DNA of 39,505 nucleotides from Dietzia cercidiphylli (GTDB lineage Bacteria; Actinomycetota; Actinomycetes; Mycobacteriales; Mycobacteriaceae): NCBI RefSeq assembly GCF_014145145.1, contig NZ_JAALEA010000040.1, positions 1 through 39,505 on the forward strand, read 5' to 3'. The notes beneath the pieces were generated by a model, which was not told the origin of the DNA, made no database searches, and saw nothing but the letters and a program-made list of their open reading frames with translations. Below are positions 31,070-38,503 of the stretch, piece by piece; within the stretch, counting starts at the first letter, position 1, and the number at the start of each line of letters is the position of its first letter. The position numbers were made by a program, and so were the translations under genes.

Positions 31070-31612
31070 CTAGGTGGCGGTCGGGTCTTCCGGCTGGCGG
31101 GTCACGGTGACCGAACCGATCGTCCTCGGGGCGGTCACGTCGATGCGCCCGATACGGTTCCCTCTGGGCATCGTCCAGGCGACCATCCCCCGGATCTCCT
31201 CGCCGGGGAAGCTCAGGACCGAGGGTACGAGGGGGTCCTCGACCGTCCCCGCGGGGTTCTCGATCCGCTCGAACGGCCGCCCCGACGGGTCGAAGGCCGA
31301 GAAGTCCTCCGGGCCCAGTTCCGGCTGACCGGACGCCTGCACCGCGCGGACGTCCACCACCACGACCGCGTCCGAGTACGTGGTCGAGGGCACGATGCGG
31401 AGGTCGGACAGGGTCACGGTGGCGTCCCACGATTCTCCGGCCACGGGGAACGGCCTGTCGAACTGCTGCGACGAGGGCAGGGGTCCGGACTGCTGGGCGG
31501 TCGGGACGGGGACGCCCGCGGAGTCGTCATCGCCGAACAGGGAGGCCGGTGAACAACCCGACGTGGAGACGGCCGCGGTCACGATCACTGCAGCGAGGAC
31601 GGCGCGACGCAT
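31070..31612 (-). CDS. Putative lipoprotein, DUF4352-like
   Basis: A 180-residue protein with a lipoprotein signal peptide: basic start MRRAVLAAVIVTAAVSTSGC with lipidation at Cys20 (lipobox STSGC). After a Ser/Pro/Asp linker, the body (WDATVTLSDLRIVPS, VVVVDVRAVQASGQ, DFSAFDPSGRPFE, RGMVAWTMP) resembles the beta-sandwich DUF4352 domain found in surface lipoproteins. ATG 31612 is chosen because AGGAG lies 7 nt upstream on the minus strand; an in-frame ATG at 31639 would add nine residues without a ribosome site. It is expected on the outer face of the plasma membrane. The function is unknown. Confidence 0.78.
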   Translation of the reverse strand: MRRAVLAAVIVTAAVSTSGCSPASLFGDDDSAGVPVPTAQQSGPLPSSQQFDRPFPVAGESWDATVTLSDLRIVPSTTYSDAVVVVDVRAVQASGQPELGPEDFSAFDPSGRPFERIENPAGTVEDPLVPSVLSFPGEEIRGMVAWTMPRGNRIGRIDVTAPRTIGSVTVTRQPEDPTAT

Positions 31613-31669
31613 GTAGGCGCTCCTGGGGCGAGTTCTCACACCGGGCCCGTCCCGGCACGGTCTCAGATC

Positions 31670-32608
31670 CTACTGCTCACCGGGACGGTGGTCATCAGAG
31701 GCGCGCAGGTCACGCCATCGTCTGCCCGCGACCCGGTGCGCGAGATCCGAGTAGACGTCGTCGAGTTCGGCGGAGATCTCGGCCAACTGGATCTTGAAGT
31801 TGACCGGGACGAACACCCGGTCGACGAACTCCGCCTCGGCGGAGATCGTCTGGCCGTCGAACACGTACCTGCACCACAGCGAGTCCCGGTTGAGGATCGC
31901 GACCTCGGTCTCCGCGGCCGCGGGATCCTCCACGGAGGACACGAGTGGGCTCCGGAACACGACGAGGGGGAGCGAGCGGTGCGCACGGACGAACAGCAGG
32001 ACACACCCGGCGGGAACGGTGAACACGTCATGCTCGTCGGGTGTGACCCGACGCTCGTAGACCTCCGACAGAGCCGACTGTAGTGCTCTGGTCGCCTCGT
32101 CCGGGGTCGCGATGGGCTGCGACCGGAAGTCGGCGTCCGCCGACACGGGTTCACCCGAACCGGCCCCGGTCGCGTCCTCCGGATCGGACACGTCATGGAG
32201 GAATACCGGGTGGGGGATCCCGAAGACGCGCTCCATCGTGCCGGCGACCAGGTGCGCCACCTCGGGTGCACGGTTTACCGGGAACGTGAGGTCCGCCCCC
32301 GGCGCACCCTGGTCGGTCGGGCGCCGGAGCGCCCAACCGAGGGCCATGAGTTGTTCGAGCCGGACGGGCCCCAGCGGCTCCGGCGAATCCTCGGACCCGC
32401 CGCCGGAGACCTCCGCGTGGACGCTGCCGCCGCCGGTGGCGGTGAAACGCACGTACGGGGTGCGGGTGGACGGCGACCCGAGGACGGGAACGGCCAGGTC
32501 GAACGTGGCTCCCGGGACGAGGTCACGCAGTAGTCCGGCCAGGCGGGTCGCGAAGCGGTTCCACCCGGCAGCGATCGACGCGTCCACGTCGAACTCGAAA
32601 TCCCGCAT
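31670..32608 (-). CDS. TY-chaperone-like protein (T3SS/YbjN-type fold)
   Basis: A 312-residue soluble protein with two related halves. The N-terminal half (WNRFATRLAGLLRDLVPGATFDLAVPV, then YVRFTATGGGSVHAEVSGG) and the C-terminal half (FTVPAGCVLLFVRAHRSLPLVVFRSPLVSSVED, then VFVPVNFKIQLAEISAELDDVYSDLAHRVAGRRW) look like the TY-chaperone domains annotated in actinobacteria as T3SS/YbjN-type peptide-binding. This assignment is by eye and not by profile. There is no secretion system nearby. ATG 32608 lacks a clear ribosome site. It is third from the end of the minus-strand gene chain. Confidence 0.6.
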   Translation of the reverse strand: MRDFEFDVDASIAAGWNRFATRLAGLLRDLVPGATFDLAVPVLGSPSTRTPYVRFTATGGGSVHAEVSGGGSEDSPEPLGPVRLEQLMALGWALRRPTDQGAPGADLTFPVNRAPEVAHLVAGTMERVFGIPHPVFLHDVSDPEDATGAGSGEPVSADADFRSQPIATPDEATRALQSALSEVYERRVTPDEHDVFTVPAGCVLLFVRAHRSLPLVVFRSPLVSSVEDPAAAETEVAILNRDSLWCRYVFDGQTISAEAEFVDRVFVPVNFKIQLAEISAELDDVYSDLAHRVAGRRWRDLRASDDHRPGEQ

Positions 32609-32671
32609 GAGTGGCAGTCAACCACCGCACAGCCGAGCACGTCGGTACTTCGGGATGTCCGGTGGGAGTGA

Positions 32672-33487
32672 TCAGCTCCCCGCCTCCGGCCGGCCCGCCT
32701 GGTAGTCGGACCAGTACTCGTCCGAACCGTCGAAGCGCACGCGCACCCCGCCACGGTGCTCGACGACCTCCGGCTGGACGGGAACGATCCTGCGCTCGGA
32801 GTCCAGTGCTGCCGCGACGTCGGGGAACCCGGCGAGGACGCGGAGTTGGGTCCACGTCGGGGGGAGGAGCATGGACCGGCCGGCACGGAAGTCCTCGAGG
32901 AGGTCGACGGGGCGGGCCCACATGGTCAGGTCGACCTCGGTCGTGAGGTCATCCGGTTCCTGTCCCTCCGGTAGCGCGGCGAGGAAGAACCTCGTGTCGT
33001 ACCTCCGCGATTCCACCGAGGGCGTGATCCAGTGGTCGTAGGGGCGGAGTCTGCCCGCCGCGAGTGAGAGATCCTCGTCGGCGAGGAACGCGCTGAAGGT
33101 CAGCCGGTGGCTCTCGAGCTCCTCGCGGCTCGAGTGGTACCGGCCGGCGTCCGCGACCGGGGAGCCGTCGATGTGGTCGGCGAGGAGGACGCCACATTCC
33201 TCGAAGGTCTCCCGCGCCGCCGCGCACACCAACCGGCGCGCTCGAGGCACGTCGCAGTCGAACCGCTCGGCCCACCACGCGGGCGCGGGGCCGGACCAGG
33301 CGACATCCGGATCGTCGTCCGAGGCGTCCACGCCCCCGCCCGGGAACACCGTCATGCCGCCGGCGAACGCCATCCCGCGGACGCGGCGTGCGACGAACAC
33401 CTCGGGTCCGCGATCGGAGTCCCGCATCACCATCACGGTGGACGCGTCCTTGATCGGGCGGGCGGTGGGGTCGTTGCCTTCGGTCAT
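32672..33487 (-). CDS. NUDIX hydrolase, NUDT7/19-like
   Basis: A 271-residue Nudix protein with the long-insertion Nudix box of the CoA/NUDT19-like group: GGMTVFPGGGVDAS, then about 35 residues, then AAARETFEECGVLL. The metal-binding core is at Arg92, Glu93, Glu96, Glu97 and Gly99. The downstream part has LRPYDHWITPSVESRRYDTRFFLAALPEGQ, also a family trait. Relatives hydrolyse CoA or acyl-CoA, but the substrate here is not proven. ATG 33487 is preferred over GTG 33502 only because it is an ATG; neither has a clear ribosome site. It lies 60 nt downstream of the TetR gene on the same strand. Confidence 0.82.
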   Translation of the reverse strand: MTEGNDPTARPIKDASTVMVMRDSDRGPEVFVARRVRGMAFAGGMTVFPGGGVDASDDDPDVAWSGPAPAWWAERFDCDVPRARRLVCAAARETFEECGVLLADHIDGSPVADAGRYHSSREELESHRLTFSAFLADEDLSLAAGRLRPYDHWITPSVESRRYDTRFFLAALPEGQEPDDLTTEVDLTMWARPVDLLEDFRAGRSMLLPPTWTQLRVLAGFPDVAAALDSERRIVPVQPEVVEHRGGVRVRFDGSDEYWSDYQAGRPEAGS

Positions 33488-33547
33488 GCGGACAAGTCTC
33501 ACCCGGCGCGGTGGAGGACGGTTCGTCGGGGTGGCCGGACGGCGCCG

Positions 33548-34174
33548 TCAGTACGCGCTGTCGGAGGACACCCGACGTGCCAGCACTCCGTGCAGGACAC
33601 GATCGACGTGCTCGCGGAGGTCGGCTCGGTGGTCGCGACCGGGCGACCGGTCGATCCCCGAACGGACGATGCTCATGTACAGGACGTCGAAGACGGTCTG
33701 GGCGGGACCGTCGAGGTCCTCCGCCTCCGGTGCCCGCGGGGAGTGCCGGGCGAGCACGAGTCCGATGATGCCCCGGAGTTCCCCGAGGATGCGCTGCGCC
33801 TCCGCCCGGTGCGGGCCGGGTTCCCCGAAGACCGTCTCGCGGTGGTAGGCGACGATGTTCTCCGGCTGGTTCTCGAGGGCGGAGAACAGGGGGTCGCACA
33901 GTGTGACCAGATCCTCGACGGGGTCCCCGGTATCCGGGACGGTCTCGACCATGGCGCGGAACTCCTCGTTGGCCACCATGCACAGGAGCTCGCCCTTCGA
34001 CTGGGCGTACCTGAACAGTGTCCCGGTGCCGACCTCCGCCTGATCGGCCACCTCCTGGGTGGTGACCGACGAGTACCCGTTGCGGAAGAACAGGTCGCGG
34101 GCGGCGGCCAGTATCCGGCGTTGTTTGTCCGCCTTGTTCAGCTCCCGGCGTCCCGGCTCACGGGCCAGGGTCAC
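33548..34174 (-). CDS. TetR-family transcriptional regulator
   Basis: A 208-residue TetR protein. Residues about 17-60 form the helix-turn-helix (RRILAAARDLFFRNGYSSVTTQEVADQAEVGTGTLFRYAQSKGELL), followed by a helical ligand-binding domain with no recognisable ligand signature. GTG 34174 overlaps the stop of the DUF3817 gene (GTGA on the minus strand, 34171-34174), so the membrane protein and regulator are translated together. Longer readings of the frame up to 34579 would run through DUF3817 and are unlikely. TetR regulators usually repress neighbouring genes; DUF3817, its coupled partner, is a candidate target. Confidence 0.88.
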   Translation of the reverse strand: MTLAREPGRRELNKADKQRRILAAARDLFFRNGYSSVTTQEVADQAEVGTGTLFRYAQSKGELLCMVANEEFRAMVETVPDTGDPVEDLVTLCDPLFSALENQPENIVAYHRETVFGEPGPHRAEAQRILGELRGIIGLVLARHSPRAPEAEDLDGPAQTVFDVLYMSIVRSGIDRSPGRDHRADLREHVDRVLHGVLARRVSSDSAY

Positions 34175-34629
34175 GAGAACCACTCGGTGGGCTTGCCCGC
34201 CACCAGGAGGAGCGAGAAGACCACGGCCACCACGATGAGGGTCACCACCAGTGCGACGACCGGGGACCGGAGCGCGAAGGCCAGCGTGCGCTCGGCGAGG
34301 GTGCGCGACTGTTCGCCTCCGGGCCCGAGCCGCCAGTGTCCCTCGAGCAGCCCGCGGCGCTCGACGGACCTCTCGAACGGCACGGTGGCGTAGGGGATGA
34401 CCGCGGACGCCAGGCCCATCAGGCCGGTCCCCGCCGACCAGCGCTTGTCCGTCCAGACCGCGATCGTCGCCACGGTGTAGCACAGGAACACGAAACCGTG
34501 GATGCTGCCACCGACCGTGGTGGCCCAGTCGAGACCGAACCCGTACTTGCCGACCATGCCCAGGATCAGCAGCGTCCACGTGATCACCTCCGCGAACGCG
34601 AGCCTCTTGTACAGGATGCGGGGGGTCAC
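34171..34629 (-). CDS. DUF3817 integral membrane protein
   Basis: A 152-residue membrane protein. It has the DUF3817 traits: LYKRLAFAEVITWTLLILGMVGKYG, GGSIHGFVFLCYTVATIAVW, then a third hydrophobic stretch (GLMGLASAVIPYATVPFERSVERRG) and a C-terminal membrane segment (VVALVVTLIVVAVVFSLLLVAG). Four membrane passes are likely. I chose GTG 34629 because GGAGG lies 6 nt upstream on the minus strand; the ATG at 34668 would add 13 polar residues without a ribosome site. Its stop overlaps the TetR start. The molecular function is unknown. Confidence 0.85.
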   Translation of the reverse strand: MTPRILYKRLAFAEVITWTLLILGMVGKYGFGLDWATTVGGSIHGFVFLCYTVATIAVWTDKRWSAGTGLMGLASAVIPYATVPFERSVERRGLLEGHWRLGPGGEQSRTLAERTLAFALRSPVVALVVTLIVVAVVFSLLLVAGKPTEWFS

Positions 34630-34713
34630 AGATGTCCTCCAGGGGTCGGATCGGTGTTCGTCGGTCATCGTACGGACACCGGATCCGCGGCCCGGTTCAG
34701 CCTCCCCGCCGCG

Positions 34714-37260
34714 TCACCCCGCGAGGGTCAGCGAGGCGAACCGGACCTCACCCGCCTCGTCGCTGGCGCCGAGGTCCACCACACCCTCGACAGCCCAGCC
34801 GTGGTCGTTCTCCGGATCGTCGAGTACCTGCCGGACCCTCCATGTTCCCGGTTCCACCCCGTCTCCCGATTCGGTGACGGAGAAGAGGGCGGGTCCGCGT
34901 GCCGTGGGCCCGGTTCCGATCGCGTCGTACTCGTCCCAGTACGCATCGATCTCGGCGTCCCAGTCGGGATGGAGGGGGACGTCGGCGTCGAGTCGCACCA
35001 ACGTGTCGATGTCGTCTCGCGACAGTAGTTCCACGCGCCGGAACATCGCGTTGCGGACCATCACCCGGAACGCCCGCAGGTTGGCCGTGACGGGCCGGGT
35101 GGTGCCGCTCGACTGGCCGAAGGCGAGCTCGGCCACCTGGTCCGGGGAGACGTCGGGGTCGGTGAGCAGTTCCCACTCGTCCAGCAGACTCGAATCGACC
35201 TGGCGGACGAGTTCCCCGAGCCATTCGACCAGGTCGTCGAACTCGTCGGTCCGCAGGTCGGCCGGAACGGTCTGCCGCAGGGCGCGGTAGGCGTCGGTGA
35301 GGTAGCGCAGGACGGAACCCTCCGACCGGCTGAGACCGTACGCGGAGACCAGATCGGAGAAGGTCATCCCCCGCTCGACCATCTCGCGGACGACGGCCTT
35401 GGGCGAGGGCTCGATCCCCGCCACCCACGGGTGCCCGGCGCGGTAGGCGTCGTATGCGTCGGCGATGAGGTCGTCGAGAGGCTTCGGCCACGAGATGTCC
35501 TCGACCAGCTCCATCCGTTCCGAGTACTCCACCCCCTCTGCCTTGAGCGCCCCGATCGCCTCGCCCCGGGCGGCCCGCTGCTGTGCGTAGAGGATCGGGC
35601 GCGGGTCGTCGAGAACGGACTCGATCACCGAGACCAGATCCAGGACCGGGGTGGGGGAGTCGGGGTCGAGGACCTCCACCGCGGCGATCGCGAACGGGGC
35701 GAGGGGCTGGTTGAGCGCGAAGTCCCGTTGGAGGTCCACCGTCAGACGGACGTGCCGTCCGTCGTCGTCCGGCTCCGCCATCCTCTCGACGATGCCGGCG
35801 GTCTCGAGCCCGCGGAAGAGTTCGATCGAGCGCAGGACGTGGTGCCGGATCCGGGCCCGGGTCTCGTGCGAGGACAGCAGGAGGTGCCGCATGTGGGCGT
35901 AGCAGCTCCCCGGACGCGAGATCACGTTGAGCAGCATCGCGTTGTTGACCTCGAAGCGGCTGGTGAGCTGCTCGGGCTGGGCGCCGACGAGTTTGTCGAA
36001 CGTCGAGCGGGACCAGTTGACGAACCCCTCCGGCGGCTTCTTCTTGGCCGACTTGCCCTTCTTCTTGGGATTGGCGGCCGACTTGGCCGCGGCCTTGGCG
36101 TTCTCGACCTCGTGCTCGGGAGCCAGCACCACCACCAGACCCTCGGTATCGAACCCCGCTCGGCCCGCACGGCCGGCGATCTGGTGGAACTCCCGGGCCT
36201 TGAGGACACGCTGCCGGCGTCCGTCGAACTTGGTGAGCCCCGTGAACAGAACGGTCCGGATGGGGACGTTGATACCGACGCCGAGGGTGTCGGTCCCACA
36301 GATGACGGTGAGCAACCCGTCCTGGGCGAGCCGTTCCACGAGGCGGCGGTACTTCGGGAGCATGCCGGCGTGGTGGACCCCGATGCCGTGCATGAGCAAC
36401 TTGCGAAGGTTCCGGCCGAACGCGGTCGTGAACCGGAATCCGCCGATCTCCTCGGCGATGGCGGCCTTGCGCTCCTTGGTGGCCACCGCCACCGAGGTCA
36501 GCGCCTGGGCCTGCTCGAGCGCCGAGGCCTGGGTGAAGTGGACGATGTAGACGGGCGCCTTGTCATCCCGGAGCAGGAGTTCGACCGACTCGTGGATACT
36601 GCGCAGTGCGTAGTCGAACGTCAGGGGGACCGGGCGCTCGGTGCCCCCGACCAGCGCGCACTCCCGTCCGGTCCGCGTGCGGAGATCCTCGATCAGCCAG
36701 TCCACGTCGCCGAGCGTGGCCGACATCAGCAGGAACTGCGTGTCGGGGAGTTCGATGAGCGGGACCTGCCAGGCCCAGCCCCGATCGGGCTCGGAGTAGT
36801 AGTGGAACTCGTCCATCACCACCTGACCGATGTCCGCGGCGGCGCCCTCCCGGAGGGCGATGTTGGCCACGATCTCGGCGGTGGCACAGATGATCGGTGC
36901 GTCGGCGTTGACCGCGGCGTCACCGGTGAGCATCCCGACGTTCTCGGCGCCGAACACCGCGCACAGAGCGAAGAACTTCTCGCTGACGAGCGCCTTGATC
37001 GGCGCGGTGTAATAGCTCCGCACCCCGCGGGCCATGGCGGAGAAGTGCGCCCCCAGGGCGACCAGCGACTTGCCCGACCCCGTCGGCGTGGCCAGGACGA
37101 CATGGCTACCCGCCGCCACCTCGAGGACCGCCTCCTCCTGCGCCGGATAGAGCGTCAGGCCCTGGTCGGCGGCCCACGCCACGAAGGCGTCGAATACCGC
37201 CTCCTCCAGGAGGTCGGAGGGGACGTCGTCGAGGTCGGCGAGGAGTTCGGGCAGTTGCAC
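34714..37260 (-). CDS. DEAD/DEAH RNA helicase with DUF3516 C-terminus
   Basis: An 848-residue Ski2-like helicase. Motifs visible are Walker A ATPTGSGKS (residues 57-65), DEFHYYSEP (motif II, DEFH variant), MSATLG (motif III), GTDTLGVGINVPI (motif V) and QIAGRAGRAG (motif VI). The C-terminal half (from about residue 460) matches the actinobacterial DUF3516 extension. Between the two lies a lysine-rich low-complexity segment (NPKKKGKSAKKKPPEG), probably an exposed RNA-contact loop. GTG 37260 has a TAGGCT -10 box 7 nt upstream (37268-37273), so the message may be leaderless. The role is probably RNA remodelling. Confidence 0.92.
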   Translation of the reverse strand: MQLPELLADLDDVPSDLLEEAVFDAFVAWAADQGLTLYPAQEEAVLEVAAGSHVVLATPTGSGKSLVALGAHFSAMARGVRSYYTAPIKALVSEKFFALCAVFGAENVGMLTGDAAVNADAPIICATAEIVANIALREGAAADIGQVVMDEFHYYSEPDRGWAWQVPLIELPDTQFLLMSATLGDVDWLIEDLRTRTGRECALVGGTERPVPLTFDYALRSIHESVELLLRDDKAPVYIVHFTQASALEQAQALTSVAVATKERKAAIAEEIGGFRFTTAFGRNLRKLLMHGIGVHHAGMLPKYRRLVERLAQDGLLTVICGTDTLGVGINVPIRTVLFTGLTKFDGRRQRVLKAREFHQIAGRAGRAGFDTEGLVVVLAPEHEVENAKAAAKSAANPKKKGKSAKKKPPEGFVNWSRSTFDKLVGAQPEQLTSRFEVNNAMLLNVISRPGSCYAHMRHLLLSSHETRARIRHHVLRSIELFRGLETAGIVERMAEPDDDGRHVRLTVDLQRDFALNQPLAPFAIAAVEVLDPDSPTPVLDLVSVIESVLDDPRPILYAQQRAARGEAIGALKAEGVEYSERMELVEDISWPKPLDDLIADAYDAYRAGHPWVAGIEPSPKAVVREMVERGMTFSDLVSAYGLSRSEGSVLRYLTDAYRALRQTVPADLRTDEFDDLVEWLGELVRQVDSSLLDEWELLTDPDVSPDQVAELAFGQSSGTTRPVTANLRAFRVMVRNAMFRRVELLSRDDIDTLVRLDADVPLHPDWDAEIDAYWDEYDAIGTGPTARGPALFSVTESGDGVEPGTWRVRQVLDDPENDHGWAVEGVVDLGASDEAGEVRFASLTLAG

Positions 37261-37267
37261 CCGACCG

Positions 37268-37273
37268 AGCCTA
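37268..37273 (-). promoter_or_regulatory. -10 box of the DUF3516 helicase gene (leaderless)
   Basis: On the minus strand TAGGCT ends 7 nt before GTG 37260, placing the transcript start at the codon. It lies in the 41-nt gap downstream of the PAC2 gene. Confidence 0.45.
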
Positions 37274-37301
37274 GTCGCCCGGCCGCGACCGTCCGTCCGT
37301 G

Positions 37302-38237
37302 CTAGCGGGCGCGAGGCTCGTCGTCGCCGGTCTGCTCCGCGAGGAACCGCTCGAACTCGGCACCGATCTCGTCGCCGGAGGGCAGCGGTGTGCCGCCGGG
37401 GTTGAGCGAGTCGGAGCCGTGGCGGGACTCCATGAACTCGTCGTACTGCTTCTCCATCAGCTCCACGGCGGTCCGGATCTCCGGGCTGTCGGCGATCTGG
37501 GCGGTCACCTGTGCGGTGAAGTCCCGGGCGGCGGTCTCGAGCTCACCGGACGGCAGCTCCAGCTGGGAGATCTGGGCGATGTTGCCGACGAGGTTGAGGA
37601 CCGCCGCGGGGTAGGCGGTCTGCGACAGGTACTGGGGTACGTGGACGGTGAAGCCCGCGGACGGGATGCCGTGCTCGGCCATCCGGAGCTCCAGCAGCGC
37701 GCTCACGTTCCCCGGGACGGAGAACTCCCCGGGCCACGCGGTGAAGCCACGGATGAGGTCGACGTCGCTGGCGTGTGCACTCGACTGGGTCGGGCGGGTG
37801 TGCGGTACCCCGAGGGGGATGGCGCCGAGACCGACCGACATCCGGGCCCCGAACGACCCGGCGAGGTCGATCACGGATTCGGTGAACCCGTCCCACCTCA
37901 GGTCCGGCTCCAGGCCGGAGAGCAGCAGGAAGAAGGTCCCGCCTGCGTCCTTGACCGCGTGCATCTGGATGGTCGGCTCCGAGTATCCGGCGAAGTGGTC
38001 GAAGGAGTACCGCACCTGCGGTCGACGCGAGCGGTAGTCCACCAGCTCATCCGCGTCGAACTCCACGATCAACTGGGAGTCCAGGCTCTCCTTGAGGTGT
38101 TCCGTGACGCCCTGGATCGCCTGGCCGGCGTCGGAGAAACCCTCCAACGCATGCACGAGCACCGGACCCTGTCCGGATTCCGATCGCAGATCGGGGACGG
38201 GCTCGATCAGTCGGTACAGATCGCTGTGCCTGGCCAT
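37302..38237 (-). CDS. PAC2-family protein
   Basis: A 311-residue protein of the PAC2 (proteasome assembly chaperone 2) superfamily, with LVHALEGFSDAGQAIQGVTEHL near the N-terminus, RPQVRYSFDHFAGY, FLLLSGLEPDLRWDGF and the conserved GLGAIPLGVPHTRPTQSSAHAS. Actinobacterial members are of uncertain role; a mycobacterial relative is Rv2714. No signal peptide is visible. ATG 38237 follows GAGAGGAG by 6 nt on the minus strand, a strong ribosome site; longer readings to 38405 lack one. It is the first gene of the minus-strand chain leading to the helicase. Confidence 0.9.
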   Translation of the reverse strand: MARHSDLYRLIEPVPDLRSESGQGPVLVHALEGFSDAGQAIQGVTEHLKESLDSQLIVEFDADELVDYRSRRPQVRYSFDHFAGYSEPTIQMHAVKDAGGTFFLLLSGLEPDLRWDGFTESVIDLAGSFGARMSVGLGAIPLGVPHTRPTQSSAHASDVDLIRGFTAWPGEFSVPGNVSALLELRMAEHGIPSAGFTVHVPQYLSQTAYPAAVLNLVGNIAQISQLELPSGELETAARDFTAQVTAQIADSPEIRTAVELMEKQYDEFMESRHGSDSLNPGGTPLPSGDEIGAEFERFLAEQTGDDEPRAR

Positions 38238-38400
38238 GTCGACTCCTCTCGTCGCAACACCCCGAGCCGTCCGGTCCGGTCCGAACTGATCGTCCCACCG
38301 GGAGGGGGTTTCTCCTCTTTGCCAACGACGGCGGGCCGCAGTTGATTCCCCACCGTGCCGCGGGCTCCACAGCGGGTCGCCCCCCGCGGGTTTCCTCCGG

Positions 38401-38443
38401 GACACCGCAGGCGGAGTGTCAGAAAGTTGATCCGGTGCACCGG
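38401..38443. promoter_or_regulatory. two symmetric elements in the divergent PAC2/DUF4192 region
   Basis: GACAC (38401-38405) and GTGTC (38416-38420) form an inverted repeat with a 10-nt spacer, and CCGGTGCACCGG (38432-38443) is a perfect 12-bp palindrome. Both lie in the 266-bp gap between the divergent genes, 61 to 103 bp before the DUF4192 start. I could not place a convincing promoter there. The rest of the gap (38238-38503) shows no gene. Confidence 0.35.
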
Positions 38444-38503
38444 CACCCGCGGGCCGCCCTCGGCCGGGGAGCGGCCGCGAGACGACGAGACAGGTGGACG
38501 ACG

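Noticed and set aside
36049-36090. Lysine-rich segment of the helicase as a repeat or frameshift scar
   Set aside because: It is an in-frame low-complexity linker between helicase core and DUF3516, with both sides intact.
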